64,000 nt of DNA, from positions 1-64,000 of the forward strand of contig CAYMOX010000017.1 in assembly GCA_964392245.1 (NCBI GenBank), read 5' to 3'. Below the pieces are notes generated by a model that had not been told where the DNA came from, searched no databases, and worked only from the letters and a program-made list of their open reading frames with translations. The translations under genes and the position numbers were made by a program. The first letter of the stretch is position 1; each line of letters opens with the position of its first letter. The DNA comes from JAAUUJ01 sp964392245. GTDB taxonomy: Bacteria; Cyanobacteriota; Cyanobacteriia; Thermostichales; Thermostichaceae. Below, in pieces: positions 26,491 through 36,236 of the stretch.

Positions 26491-26832
26491 ATGTCCGCAG
26501 CAGCCGATATCGCTGACGCCACCTTTGAACAAGAAGTCATCAAGAGCGAAATCCCTGTGCTGGTTGACTTCTGGGCTCCCTGGTGTGGTCCCTGCCGCAT
26601 GGTTGCTCCGGTGGTGCAGGAGATCGCCGAGCAGTACGAAGGCAAAGTTAAAGTTGTGAAGATGAATACGGATGAAAACCCCCAGACCGCCAGTCAGTAT
26701 GGCATCCGTAGCATCCCTACCCTCATGATCTTTAAAGGTGGGCAAAAGGTGGATGTTGTGGTGGGTGCCGTGCCCAAGGCCACACTTGCCAGCACTCTGG
26801 AGCGCCATCTTGAGGGTAGCGGGGAAGCCTGA
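26491..26832 (+). CDS. trxA: thioredoxin
   Basis: 113 residues, the typical m-type thioredoxin of cyanobacteria, a dithiol reductant for Calvin-cycle enzymes, peroxiredoxins and others. Active site WCGPC in FWAPWCGPCRMVAP; the cis-proline is in RSIPTLMIF. The ATG at 26491 is preferred from homologue starts; a GTG two codons earlier (26485) is closer to the AGGAG site and equally possible. fbp and zwf in this window are the kind of enzymes often under thioredoxin control. Confidence 0.95.
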   Translation: MSAAADIADATFEQEVIKSEIPVLVDFWAPWCGPCRMVAPVVQEIAEQYEGKVKVVKMNTDENPQTASQYGIRSIPTLMIFKGGQKVDVVVGAVPKATLASTLERHLEGSGEA

Positions 26833-26959
26833 TCCTCCCTGGTTGTCAGTGTTCCCCCCCACCAGACCTTGATAAACTTTTGTTCTGCCTCTTTCCGCCA
26901 TGGGTGCAGTTGTCTCTGTCTGGTTCTAAAGTTAATTACAGTGAACTCTGCTTGCTTGC

Positions 26960-28018
26960 TTGACGGAAGACCTTTCAAGTGAACTGGATACATTGCGACA
27001 AGATCTGGACCTTCTTGAGCAGGATCCTAATGTCGATATCTGGCTTCGGGCGTTGCGCAGCTTAATTCGCCTCGGATCAGATGGATTGAGTCGTCTGGAT
27101 GCAAAAATTACGGCGGCCACCCTGGACGATATGGAGCAGGGGTTCAGGGCCTTTCGCAATTATCAGCACCAGCGCAAGATCACCGTCTTTGGATCGGCGC
27201 GACTTTCCCCAGATAGTTCGGAGTACAAGCAGGCGGTTCTTTTTGCCCACAGCATCAGCCAGCGAGGCTTCATGGTCCTCACGGGGGGAGGAGGGGGCAT
27301 TATGGAGGCAGGCAACCGTGGCGCAGGGCTGGAAAATACCTTTGGCCTCAATATCCAACTTCCGTTTGAGCAACTGGCGAACCCGGTGCTGGCCAGCAGC
27401 GATCGGGTGATCAACTTCAAGTATTTCTTCCTGCGCAAACTTTTTTTTGTCAAGGAAAGCGATGGGGTGGCGCTGTTCCCCGGCGGATTTGGGACGCAGG
27501 ATGAGGCGTTTGAGTGTCTGACTCTGATGCAGACGGGCAAAACCAAGCTATTTCCCCTGGTGTTAATCGATAAACCGGGGGGTCGTTACTGGCAGGAATG
27601 GGACCAATATATTCGCGAGCATGTGCTGGTGCGCGGCCTGATCAGTCCCGAAGATCTCAATCTTTATACTCTCACCGATGATGTCCAGGATGCCTGTAAT
27701 CAGATCATCAGCTTTTATCATGTGTTTCACAGTAACCGCTATGTGCGGGATCAGCTGGTGTTGCGGTTGAAGGCAGAGCTCTCTGACGAAGTCCTGGATC
27801 AGCTGAACCACGATTATGCAGACATCCTCACCCAAGGCCAGATTGAACAGCGTGCTGCCTTGCCAGAGGAAGATGAACCCAGCCTAGCCCACCTCCCGCG
27901 GTTGATCCTGTATTTCAACCAGCGCCACTTTGGACGCCTGTGGCAATTGATCCGGTTCCTTAACAGCCTGAATCCTGCCCACCTGGAATGGTCGGGGATC
28001 CCACCAGAACAGCGATGA
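26960..28018 (+). CDS. LOG family (lysine decarboxylase-like fold) protein
   Basis: 352 residues. The Rossmann core holds ITVFGSAR, GGGGGIMEAGNRGA and the family signature PGGFGTQDE, which marks LOG/TIGR00730-type nucleotide phosphoribohydrolases. N- and C-terminal extensions of about 70 and 90 residues occur in the cyanobacterial form. The start appears to be TTG at 26960, as the frame has a stop just upstream and the N-terminus is consistent with homologues; the ribosome site is poor. The stop overlaps the trpF start by four bases (ATGA). The true substrate, perhaps a nucleotide, is not established. Confidence 0.85.
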   Translation: MTEDLSSELDTLRQDLDLLEQDPNVDIWLRALRSLIRLGSDGLSRLDAKITAATLDDMEQGFRAFRNYQHQRKITVFGSARLSPDSSEYKQAVLFAHSISQRGFMVLTGGGGGIMEAGNRGAGLENTFGLNIQLPFEQLANPVLASSDRVINFKYFFLRKLFFVKESDGVALFPGGFGTQDEAFECLTLMQTGKTKLFPLVLIDKPGGRYWQEWDQYIREHVLVRGLISPEDLNLYTLTDDVQDACNQIISFYHVFHSNRYVRDQLVLRLKAELSDEVLDQLNHDYADILTQGQIEQRAALPEEDEPSLAHLPRLILYFNQRHFGRLWQLIRFLNSLNPAHLEWSGIPPEQR

Positions 28019-28668
28019 AACCACTTTTCGTCAAGATCTGTGGCCTCACCCAGCCCGACGAGGCTCAGGCCATTGCCGCCATGGGGGTATCTGCCCTGGG
28101 CTTCATTGCTGTCCCTCAATCGCCACGGTTTGTTCCCCTCACCAGACTGGCTGCCCTGACCCGCGATCTGCCACACGCTGTGGAACGAGTGGGGGTGTTT
28201 CAGGATCAACCCTTGACTGAGATCAGGGCCTGGGTACAGGAGGGACATCTGAGCACGGTGCAACTGCACGGTCAGGAATCTCCCCAATTTTGTGCCCAGC
28301 TGGCCGAGGTCCTACCTGGGGTTAAACAGATCAAGGTGTTTCGCCCGCAGCACCCTTCCGATCTAGATCCCATCTCTGCCTATAGCCAGGTGGTGGACCG
28401 TTTCTTGATTGACGCCTTTCATCCCAGTCAGGGGGGGGGCACAGGTCGCACGGTTGATCAGATGCTGTTACAGGGGATCTCGTTTCCGCTACCCTGGGTG
28501 CTGGCAGGGGGATTGCAACCTGAAACCATTGCCGCAACCCTGCACATCCTGCATCCAGATGGGATTGATCTTTCCAGTGGCGTGGAGAGAGCTCCGGGTC
28601 TCAAGGATCTAACGCGGGTGCAGAGGTTACTGGATGAGTTGTGCCGCCTGCAGGGCTTTCGACCCTGA
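28015..28668 (+). CDS. trpF: phosphoribosylanthranilate isomerase
   Basis: 217 residues of the TrpF (beta/alpha)8 barrel, converting N-(5-phosphoribosyl)anthranilate to CdRP in tryptophan synthesis. VKICGLTQPDEA at the N-terminus contains the catalytic cysteine; the catalytic aspartate is in FLIDAFHP, and phosphate-binding GGLQPET and the GIDLSSGVE segment close the barrel. The ATG at 28015 overlaps the preceding stop (ATGA), implying translational coupling with the LOG gene. No other trp gene is near. Confidence 0.95.
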   Translation: MKPLFVKICGLTQPDEAQAIAAMGVSALGFIAVPQSPRFVPLTRLAALTRDLPHAVERVGVFQDQPLTEIRAWVQEGHLSTVQLHGQESPQFCAQLAEVLPGVKQIKVFRPQHPSDLDPISAYSQVVDRFLIDAFHPSQGGGTGRTVDQMLLQGISFPLPWVLAGGLQPETIAATLHILHPDGIDLSSGVERAPGLKDLTRVQRLLDELCRLQGFRP

Positions 28669-28742
28669 ACCGATGCACACCGCCCCATTTTGTGCAACAC
28701 TCTACCTTGATAGGGACGACTCAGGGATCGGGATCATCAGTT

Positions 28743-29855
28743 ATGCGGATTGCCCTGTTCACGGAGACATTTCTGCCGAAAGTGGATGGAATTGTCACTC
28801 GGCTTTGTCATACCGTTCGCCATCTCACAGCCCGTCAGAATGCCGTGGTGGTCATTGCACCCAAGGGAGCACCGCGCCGATTTGCACAGGCCCGCGTCTA
28901 CGGCATTCCTGGCGTCCCGTTACCGCTTTATCCAGAACTGAAGCTGGCGGCTCCTGGTCCTGTCATTGGACGCCTGCTGGAACGTTTTCGGCCCGACCTG
29001 ATCCATGTGGTCAATCCTGCCGTGCTGGGGCTGGGGGGCCTTTACTACAGCCAAATGATGGGAATTCCCTTAGTGGCCTCCTATCACACCCATCTGCCTC
29101 AGTATCTGCACCACTATGGGCTGGGATTTCTGGAAGGGGTCCTCTGGAACCTGCTTAAAACGGGGCACAATCTGGCGCGGGTGAATCTCTGTACCTCTAC
29201 AGCCATGGTGCAGGAACTTAGCTCCCACGGGATAGAACGGGTGAAACTCTGGCAACGGGGAGTGGATACCGAACTTTTTCATCCCCAGGCTGCTTCCCAG
29301 GAAATGCGTCACCGTCTATCGGCGGGTCAAACCGATCGCCCGCTCCTGCTCTACGTGGGCCGCTTATCCCCGGAAAAAGAAGTGCACCGCATTCGTGTGG
29401 TTCTGGATCAGATCCCGGAGGCTCGCCTGGCGGTTGTGGGGGATGGTCCGGCTCGACCCGATCTGGAACACCATTTTGCGGGCCATGATGTGGTCTTCAC
29501 GGGTTATCTGCAGGGAGCCCAGCTAGCCTCGGCCTTTGCCTCCGCCGATCTTTTTGTTTTCCCTTCCCGCACAGAAACCCTGGGGCTGGTGCTGTTAGAG
29601 GCCATGGCGGCGGGCTGTCCGGTGGTGGCACCCCGGTCGGGCGGGATTACAGATATCGTGGCCAGTGGTGAGAATGGCTACCTGTTTGAGCCCCACTCCG
29701 ATCCGGATTTTATTCGGGTGACGCAAGAACTTCTACAACAGCGGCAACAACTGGATCGCATGCGTCAGTCAGCCCGCCAGGAGGCCGAGCGCTGGAGCTG
29801 GGCCGCCGCCACCCAACAACTGGAAACCTACTACCACGATGTGATTCAGCAGTGA
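28743..29855 (+). CDS. sqdX: sulfoquinovosyltransferase (sulfolipid synthesis)
   Basis: 370 residues of the GT4 family. It transfers sulfoquinovose from UDP-sulfoquinovose to diacylglycerol, making the thylakoid lipid SQDG. The N-terminus MRIALFTETFLPKVDGIVTRL, LIHVVNPAVLGLGG, ASYHTHLPQYLHHYGLG and LWQRGVDTELF closely follow cyanobacterial SqdX, and the GT4 EX7E motif is in the ETLGLVLLEAMAAG region. The start is at 28743, 74 bases after trpF. sqdB, often adjacent to sqdX, is not here. A sulfotransferase gene follows. Confidence 0.92.
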   Translation: MRIALFTETFLPKVDGIVTRLCHTVRHLTARQNAVVVIAPKGAPRRFAQARVYGIPGVPLPLYPELKLAAPGPVIGRLLERFRPDLIHVVNPAVLGLGGLYYSQMMGIPLVASYHTHLPQYLHHYGLGFLEGVLWNLLKTGHNLARVNLCTSTAMVQELSSHGIERVKLWQRGVDTELFHPQAASQEMRHRLSAGQTDRPLLLYVGRLSPEKEVHRIRVVLDQIPEARLAVVGDGPARPDLEHHFAGHDVVFTGYLQGAQLASAFASADLFVFPSRTETLGLVLLEAMAAGCPVVAPRSGGITDIVASGENGYLFEPHSDPDFIRVTQELLQQRQQLDRMRQSARQEAERWSWAAATQQLETYYHDVIQQ

Positions 29856-29961
29856 TCATCCCTGCATCTCTCCATAACCCACTAAGATAATCCTAGGCAT
29901 AAGCACTATAGGGCCGATCTTTCCTCCGAGAGCCTGTTGTCGGTCAAGGAGCCTGTTTTCT

Positions 29962-31047
29962 GTGAACCTGATCCCCCGATCGATCAAAGAAAAAATGATG
30001 GTGGAGCTGCAGCGCTCCTACATCACCATGACCCTCCCCCCCCTCCTGGAAATGCCCATGACCTGGCTGGAGGAGTCTCTCTACGGTGTCAGGCTGGATG
30101 AGCGGCCCATTGATCGCCCGATTTTTATCATTGGCTCCCACCGCTCCGGCACCACCGTTCTCTACGATTCCCTGGCCAAGCATCCTGAGGTAACCTACTT
30201 TACCAACTCCACGGCCCTGCTCCCCGAGATCCCGATTCTCAACCAGCGGCTGGGGGAGCTCATGGGTCTGGATGATGTTGTGCTAGAACGGTTTTTCAAA
30301 GATGGTGTGAATTACAGCTACAAGAGCCCCAGCGAAGGGATCCGCATCTGGGAACACTACACCGAAGATGCCGAGGATCACTGTCTGGATGAGACCCATG
30401 AGGATCCAGAGATGGCGGCCTATCTTAAGAAAACCATTATCAAACATTTGAAATACTTCAATAAACCCCGCTTTCTGAATAAAAATCCTGACAACTCAGT
30501 GCGTCTGCGCTATCTGCATAAACTATTTCCCGATGCCTTCTTTATCCATATCATTCGTGATGCACGAGCGGTTTGTGCCTCGTATCTGAAAGCGCAGGAA
30601 CGGGTCCATGAATTTTTTGGTCCGGATCACCCCCATGCCCAGCACGGCACCAAGGTCAAAGGTTGGGAAGCCATGAAGCAAACTTGGACCGAAGATCAGG
30701 TGTCGGGGGCAGGCCATCTCTGGGTCAAGATCATCGAAACCATTGACCAGGATCGGCAGGTGATCCCCCCCGAGCGCTTTCTGGAGATCCGTTTTGAGGA
30801 CTTTGTCCTGGCGCCCCTGGATTATTTTCGTAAAGTGATCCAGTTCTGTCAGTTGTCCACGAATACCGAGATCGATGCTCTCTTTGTGGAAGAAGCACGC
30901 CCCATTGGGTTGGGAAACCGCAACAGTAGCTGGCAAACCTATTTTCAGGCAGAAGATCAGCAGCGGTTGCTGGAGATTATTCGGCCCAAAATGCAGGAGC
31001 ATGGCTATCAAATTGAGTTGGATCAGTGCAGCTTTTCAGGAGAATAG
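29962..31047 (+). CDS. sulfotransferase family protein
   Basis: 361 residues. The PAPS 5'-phosphosulfate loop GSHRSGTTVLYDSL is at about 57-70 and the 3'-phosphate region FIHIIRDARAVCASY further on. These mark a PAPS-dependent sulfotransferase, or a family relative. The C-terminal EIRFEDFVLAPLDY is also typical. The start appears to be GTG with AAGGAG upstream at somewhat long spacing. It is followed after 9 bases by an SDR gene, so the two are almost certainly one operon. The acceptor substrate is unknown; a lipid or glycan is plausible. Confidence 0.85.
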   Translation: MNLIPRSIKEKMMVELQRSYITMTLPPLLEMPMTWLEESLYGVRLDERPIDRPIFIIGSHRSGTTVLYDSLAKHPEVTYFTNSTALLPEIPILNQRLGELMGLDDVVLERFFKDGVNYSYKSPSEGIRIWEHYTEDAEDHCLDETHEDPEMAAYLKKTIIKHLKYFNKPRFLNKNPDNSVRLRYLHKLFPDAFFIHIIRDARAVCASYLKAQERVHEFFGPDHPHAQHGTKVKGWEAMKQTWTEDQVSGAGHLWVKIIETIDQDRQVIPPERFLEIRFEDFVLAPLDYFRKVIQFCQLSTNTEIDALFVEEARPIGLGNRNSSWQTYFQAEDQQRLLEIIRPKMQEHGYQIELDQCSFSGE

Positions 31048-31056
31048 GGGTTCACC

Positions 31057-32040
31057 ATGGCAACCTATGACATTTTGATCACGGGCTGTTCCAGTGGCAT
31101 CGGTCTGCGGACCGCCTGCAGACTTGCAGCCCAGGGCCACCACGTCTACGCCACCATGCGCGATCTGAGCAAACAGGATCGGCTACTGGCAGAGGCAGCC
31201 AAACGCAAAACCTCGGTTGAGATCCTGCAACTGGATGTCACGGATGAAGATTCCGTCCGAGAGGCAATGGCCGTGGTGGAGGAAGGCTCTGGCAAGCTGG
31301 ATGTGCTGGTCAACAATGCTGGCTACGGTCTTGGGGGGGCCTTTGAGGATCTGCAGGAGGAGGAGATCCGCGCCATCATGGAAACCAACTTCTTCGGGGT
31401 GCAGCGCGTCACCCGCTGGGCTCTGCCTCTGATCCGCAAGTCCAGTGCTGGAAAGATCATCAACATATCCAGTGTGGCTGCCCTCTTTGGAGTCCCCGTC
31501 CTGGGTGCTTATTCCGCCAGTAAGTATGCCCTGGAGGGATTTTCAGAGTCTCTCCGCTTTGAGCTGCAGCGCTCTGGTATCTATGTAGTCCTGGTGCAAC
31601 CGGGCAGCTTTCAAACCCGGATCTGGCTATCGAACCGTCAACTGGCGCAGGGATGGAACCGCCCCGAAAGTGCCTATGGAGACTATGCGCGGCCACTGGT
31701 ACAGAATTCGATCAAAAACTACGACATCATGAGCGATCCCGAGATCGTGGCCCGCAGGGTTGAGCAGGTGATCCGGACCTCAAAGCCAGCGCTTCGCTAC
31801 CGTGTGGGCTGGGACTGCCATCTGATTTACTTCCTGAAGCTGCTGCCCTTTGGTCTGTTCCGCTGGCTTGTGGATACTGGAATTACCCTCAGGCCGGATA
31901 CCCTTCGCAAAGTCAACCCGATTCCAGAGGATCTGGAGGAGAACGCCAGGAATACAGTAGAGCATCTGGAAGCACTCCTGCAGCAGGATATGGCAGCTCA
32001 AGAGGCAGTGGGTCCAACCAGCGAGACCGCTGAACGTTAG
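31057..32040 (+). CDS. short-chain dehydrogenase/reductase
   Basis: 327 residues. Classical SDR: cofactor motif TGCSSGIG at 9-16, NNAG near 86-89, catalytic Ser in NISSVAAL, and Tyr/Lys in YSASKYA. The start MATYDILI with CACC before it lacks a strong site but is close behind the sulfotransferase stop. About 70 residues beyond the core include a hydrophobic stretch (YFLKLLPFGLFRWLV), suggesting membrane association, as in retinol or lipid-acting SDRs. Substrate unknown; the pairing with a sulfotransferase hints at a shared lipid or alcohol substrate. Confidence 0.88.
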   Translation: MATYDILITGCSSGIGLRTACRLAAQGHHVYATMRDLSKQDRLLAEAAKRKTSVEILQLDVTDEDSVREAMAVVEEGSGKLDVLVNNAGYGLGGAFEDLQEEEIRAIMETNFFGVQRVTRWALPLIRKSSAGKIINISSVAALFGVPVLGAYSASKYALEGFSESLRFELQRSGIYVVLVQPGSFQTRIWLSNRQLAQGWNRPESAYGDYARPLVQNSIKNYDIMSDPEIVARRVEQVIRTSKPALRYRVGWDCHLIYFLKLLPFGLFRWLVDTGITLRPDTLRKVNPIPEDLEENARNTVEHLEALLQQDMAAQEAVGPTSETAER

Positions 32041-32152
32041 CGCGGCAGTTCCTGTTCTCAGCCAAGCCTCAGAAACCCATTGCTCACCATAGTGGCTGCT
32101 CGAGGTTTAGATGACTTCGAGGCTGACTGCCTGCGGAGCCCAAGATCTCATG

Positions 32153-32617
32153 TCAACGCACTTTTAATTCTCGCTGCACCTCACGATTCACCTGCTTCTC
32201 CTTCAGAGACTGCCGCTTGTCATAGAGCTTCTTACCACGGGCCACCGCGATATGTGCTTTGATCCAGCCCCGGCTCAACACCAGCTTCAGAGGGATCATC
32301 GTCAGTCCCTTCTGTTCAATGGTTCCCCGCAGACGGGTGATCTCACGACGATGCAACAGCAGTTTCCGACGCCGGGTGGGATCGTGGTTGAAGACTTTGC
32401 TGGCGGTGTTGTGGGGAGAGATGTGCATGTTCAAAAGCCAGGCTTCTCCCTCGCGGATCAGAATGAAGGCATCCTGCAAATTAGCCTTACCTGCCCGGAT
32501 CGATTTCACCTCGGTTCCCGTCAACTCCAACCCCGCCTCCAGCGTTTCCAGGATCTCGTACTCGTGGCGGGCACGACGATTGTCGATAATCACTTGACCA
32601 GTCAGAGTCTGGGCCAT
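32153..32617 (-). CDS. smpB: SsrA-binding protein
   Basis: 154 residues, normal length. It delivers tmRNA to stalled ribosomes. NRRARHEYEILET, GTEVKSIRAGKANL and the LLLHRREI block are family signatures. The tail LYDKRQSLKEK and following basic residues are the part inserted in the mRNA channel. tmRNA itself (ssrA) was not seen in the window. Confidence 0.97.
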   Translation of the reverse strand: MAQTLTGQVIIDNRRARHEYEILETLEAGLELTGTEVKSIRAGKANLQDAFILIREGEAWLLNMHISPHNTASKVFNHDPTRRRKLLLHRREITRLRGTIEQKGLTMIPLKLVLSRGWIKAHIAVARGKKLYDKRQSLKEKQVNREVQRELKVR

Positions 32618-32674
32618 GGCATTGAATGGAGAACAGGATCTCCAGCTTAACGAAGGAATGGCAAGATCTGAAAA

Positions 32675-34807
32675 TTAACTGCCCGACCGATTCCCCAGAG
32701 CACGGTTTTGTGCTGTTACCAACTGGCTGCGTACTTCTTCTAAAGTGTTGACGGGATCCAGACACTTGAGTCCGACACAAACCATGCCCCCATATTCAGG
32801 GGGTAACGGAGCAGTTGGATCATCAGGAGGGGCAAAAATCGTTGTCGGCCAGTATTCCTTTTGCAGTTGAGACAGGTGATCGGTGAGGGTGGTGACCTTA
32901 AGAAAGTTACGGTGCCAGTCTAAAGCCGCAAAGAGGCTAGGACAGGAACGGGGTTGGGTGGACATCATTTCCCCAAAGGTTTTTAACCCCTGCTCCGCTC
33001 GATCCAGGTAGTCCAGTTCTCCCGTTAAAGAGGCTAAACGGGTTAGGTTGGCCAGAGCAATGCCATTGGCAGCCGGAGTGGCGTGATCTTGAAATTCCTT
33101 TTCCCGCAACAGCAGTTCGGAATCACAACTGTCATCGCTGACAAAATAGCCCCCGTGAGTAGCATCCCAAAGGCGTTCATCCATCTGGGCCTGCAGACTT
33201 TTAGCCTGAGCCAGCCAGTACTCAGCCGAGGGTTCCCCCACCAGGGTTAGGCAGGTTTGCTGCAGGTCCAGCAGGGCCTTGATCAGGAGAGCATAGTCTT
33301 CGGACTTCGCTGCCACCGTCGCCACCCCGTCGTAATTGAGGCGCATCAGTAGACCATCAGGCAACTGCGACTTGAGGATGAAATCTGCGGCTTTTACCGC
33401 CATGTTCAAACAGGATTCCCAGCCAAACACCTGGTAAACTCGCACCAGTCCTGAGATCATCAGGCTGTTCCAGGCCACAATCATTTTGGTGTCCGTAACG
33501 GGAGGGATCCGGCCCGGCCAGGCTGTTGCCTTTGCCTCCTGAGCAGTACAGGCTGGAGGGAAATAAGCTTCTGCATCAGGACCGTAGCGCACCTGAAAGA
33601 GTTTCTGCGTCAGGGCCTGCTCCACCAGGGGATCCAGGTCTCCCCCCACCAGCCGCTGCAGCACCAGGTACCCGGGTCGATCGGGAAAGTTTCCCTGAGA
33701 AGCAATGTTGAAGGCCCTTTCCAGCTGATCGAATTCTTCTCCCGTCAGAACCTCATGGAGGGTATTCGCCTGCCAGACATAGAATTCTCCTTCCTCAGGC
33801 TCAACGGCTTGAGCATCCCCAAAGCTATCGGCATCCTGAGCGGCATAGAAAAATCCTGCTGGGGCTGTCATTTCTCGGCGTAACCAGCCCACTGTCAGGT
33901 TCACAGCCCGCTCGATCGCAGGATCCTGCACCCCGGCGGCCCAGATATCCGCCAGAAACTCCAGGATCTGACCGTTGTCGTACAACATCTTTTCAAAATG
34001 GGGCACCGTCCAGGTGGGATCCACAGTGTAGCGGTGAAACCCCCCGGCGACATGATCAAAAATGCCCCCCAGCACCAGATCCATCGCCCGCTGTTGTACC
34101 CGTGCCAGGGCATCTGATCCATCCAGTTTTAAGACCTCATCCAGCGGAATCGGCGTGGACAGACGTGTGGCTCGCAGGGCCAGTTGAGCATAGGGCATCA
34201 TCGGGAATTGCTGACCCATCCCTGTATTGGCGACGATCGGCAGATTTTTGCTGAACCCCTGTGGCAGTAGATCGGGGGTGAGGTGGTTCTTGGGGATGTG
34301 CTGGCTGAGGGTGCTGAGGGCCTCTAGCAGCTGGGTTTTATGTCTGGCAATGGAGTCGCGTTCTCGCTGGTAAAACTGCTGAATTTTTTGTAGAACCTCC
34401 AGAAACCCAGGTCGTCCAAAGCGGGGCTCAATGGGAAAATAGGTGCCAGCGTAAAAGGGGACCAGATCTTCAGGGGTGAGAAAAACGTTCAAAGGCCAGC
34501 CCCCCTGGCCACTCATCAGCTGTAGGGCCTGCATGTAAATACTATCGAGATCGGGGCGTTCTTCCCGATCGACTTTAATCGGCAAAAAATGTCGGTTCAT
34601 GAACTCGGCAATTGCCGGATTGGAGAAGGCCTCTCCTTCCATCACGGTGCACCAATGGCAGCTCGAGTAGCCAATTGAGAGAAAAATTGGTCGATTCTCT
34701 TCCCGGGCCTTGGTCAGAGCTTCAGGTCCCCAGGGCCACCAATCAATCGGGTTCTCGGCATGTTTGCGCAGGTAGAGACTGTGGCAAGCAGCTAAGCGGT
34801 TAGTCAT
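32675..34807 (-). CDS. DUF255/thioredoxin-domain glycosidase-like protein (YyaL family)
   Basis: 710 residues, normal for the YyaL/spermatogenesis-associated protein 20 family. The N-terminal thioredoxin-like domain carries Cys50-His-Trp-Cys53 (SSCHWCTVM) after the signature NPIDWWPWG; GGWPLNVFLTP follows. The rest is an (alpha/alpha)6-barrel-like region (for example GGFHRYTVDPTWTVPHFEKMLYDN). It starts with ATG and stands alone, next to smpB. Biological function is not established. Confidence 0.9.
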   Translation of the reverse strand: MTNRLAACHSLYLRKHAENPIDWWPWGPEALTKAREENRPIFLSIGYSSCHWCTVMEGEAFSNPAIAEFMNRHFLPIKVDREERPDLDSIYMQALQLMSGQGGWPLNVFLTPEDLVPFYAGTYFPIEPRFGRPGFLEVLQKIQQFYQRERDSIARHKTQLLEALSTLSQHIPKNHLTPDLLPQGFSKNLPIVANTGMGQQFPMMPYAQLALRATRLSTPIPLDEVLKLDGSDALARVQQRAMDLVLGGIFDHVAGGFHRYTVDPTWTVPHFEKMLYDNGQILEFLADIWAAGVQDPAIERAVNLTVGWLRREMTAPAGFFYAAQDADSFGDAQAVEPEEGEFYVWQANTLHEVLTGEEFDQLERAFNIASQGNFPDRPGYLVLQRLVGGDLDPLVEQALTQKLFQVRYGPDAEAYFPPACTAQEAKATAWPGRIPPVTDTKMIVAWNSLMISGLVRVYQVFGWESCLNMAVKAADFILKSQLPDGLLMRLNYDGVATVAAKSEDYALLIKALLDLQQTCLTLVGEPSAEYWLAQAKSLQAQMDERLWDATHGGYFVSDDSCDSELLLREKEFQDHATPAANGIALANLTRLASLTGELDYLDRAEQGLKTFGEMMSTQPRSCPSLFAALDWHRNFLKVTTLTDHLSQLQKEYWPTTIFAPPDDPTAPLPPEYGGMVCVGLKCLDPVNTLEEVRSQLVTAQNRALGNRSGS

Positions 34808-34906
34808 AAATCCTCAGAACCCTGTTCTATCACCTTAACGTGTAGGGTGATCCTCAGAACAGTTTCGCGAGAGGGGGCTCACTCCAAGGCTTGTGGGGTC
34901 AGGATC

Positions 34907-35680
34907 TCAGGATAAGGGCAGGGTCTTGAGCGTTCTGAGCATGCGTTCCGCTTTGTGGATCAGATGGCGGTGCTGACGGTAGTGAAACTGGGGGCCTCCC
35001 CGGAGATTGGTGATCAGGGTTTGCAATTGGGTACGGGCCGCTTCAGGATTGCCCTGCTGAATGGCAATTTCGGCCATGATCATCCGCCCTTCTGGACTGG
35101 TCCAGCGCTTCAGGTGATGCTCCAGGTGAGCTCTGGCTGCTTCCAGATCCTCCAGCTGATAAAGCACCTGGCCATAGGCTGCAGAGGCATCTCCGAACTT
35201 GTGATCAGGGTCAATGTTCAATAGGGTTTCCAGCGTCGCGCGCGCTTCACTAAAGTTTTTCAGCAGGATCTGGGTTTGGGCAAAGCCCCAGAGAGCCTGG
35301 ATATTGGTCCGGTTGCTTTTGTCTAATGCCGTCTGATAGGCTTCGGCAGCCTCCTGAAAACGGCCCATATCCAGGTAGACATTACCCAGTTCAAGATACT
35401 GGTGATCCTTGCCAATGGTTTGAGCGGCAGCCTGAGCGTTCCACAGATCTTGTTTGCGGGTGAAACGCTTGAGTTGAAATAAAGCAGGTAATGCTGAGAG
35501 ATTCAAGCGCGGTAGATACCGGACTAGGCAATAAATCAGAGCCCCGATCCCGGGAAAGAAAAGAATAATCAAAAACCAGTAGGTTTCCCGTTCATTGCGG
35601 GCACAGTCGATTAGCATCCAGATCCAGAATCCGGTGGATACAGCCCAGAATGTAGTTGAGACAAAGGAGAGCCAGGCCAT
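34907..35680 (-). CDS. TPR protein with N-terminal PLDc_N-like membrane hairpin
   Basis: 257 residues. Two membrane segments in the first 55 residues (FWAVSTGFWIWMLIDCARN and YWFLIILFFPGIGALIYCLV) resemble the PLDc_N domain. From about 85 to 225 come four to five tetratricopeptide repeats with the usual A/G/Y pattern (for example YLDMGRFQEAAEAYQTAL). It is likely a membrane-tethered scaffold; no partner is evident. It is upstream of an FHA gene on the same strand by about 80 bases. Confidence 0.78.
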   Translation of the reverse strand: MAWLSFVSTTFWAVSTGFWIWMLIDCARNERETYWFLIILFFPGIGALIYCLVRYLPRLNLSALPALFQLKRFTRKQDLWNAQAAAQTIGKDHQYLELGNVYLDMGRFQEAAEAYQTALDKSNRTNIQALWGFAQTQILLKNFSEARATLETLLNIDPDHKFGDASAAYGQVLYQLEDLEAARAHLEHHLKRWTSPEGRMIMAEIAIQQGNPEAARTQLQTLITNLRGGPQFHYRQHRHLIHKAERMLRTLKTLPLS

Positions 35681-35759
35681 ACTGCTGCGCTAGACCGTTC
35701 AGTAAAACTATATCGCGGTCACCTGCAGTGCGTATTCCTCTCCAGGCCATCTGGAGGCA

Positions 35760-36236
35760 TCAACCACCCAAGCATTGGGTTCCCAGCGGATCGGTGTGTT
35801 GCTGTTTGATGCTGCGAAACTGAACTGGAGGCAGGGAGCGTTGCTGTTGGGGAGAGAGCCCGGAGCGAACAAAGTAGGAAATTCTGACCTGCTTGCCCAG
35901 GCTCAGGCAGTCGCCATTTTGGAGTTGATGCAGTCGAGTCCGCTGTCCGTTGGCAAATAGACCGTTGCGACTGGGTTGTCCGCTGGCATTGCCGTCCACA
36001 ATCTGATAGCGATAGTGGCGGGAGATGGGATCAGGAATGCGCAGTAACAGGGCGTGCTGGCGAGAGACGGAACTGGACTGAATGCGAATGCTGTTGGTCA
36101 TGTCACGCCCCAGAGAGTAGGCGGCAGCATCAAGATGCACCACCCGGCGGCCTTTTTCATCTTCAATCAGAAGAAAGTGCTGTTGCTCCGGGGTGGGTTG
36201 GGGCAGAACGGGAGTAGACAGGGAAGCGGTAGGCAT
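35760..36236 (-). CDS. FHA domain protein
   Basis: 158 residues. The forkhead-associated fold is shown by SLGRDMTNSIRI, SSSVSRQHALLL and DGNASGQPSRNGLFANG, with a conserved arginine, the SRxH and the N-G motif for binding phosphothreonine. Flanks are short and disordered. It presumably reads phosphorylation by a Ser/Thr kinase not present here. Confidence 0.88.
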   Translation of the reverse strand: MPTASLSTPVLPQPTPEQQHFLLIEDEKGRRVVHLDAAAYSLGRDMTNSIRIQSSSVSRQHALLLRIPDPISRHYRYQIVDGNASGQPSRNGLFANGQRTRLHQLQNGDCLSLGKQVRISYFVRSGLSPQQQRSLPPVQFRSIKQQHTDPLGTQCLGG

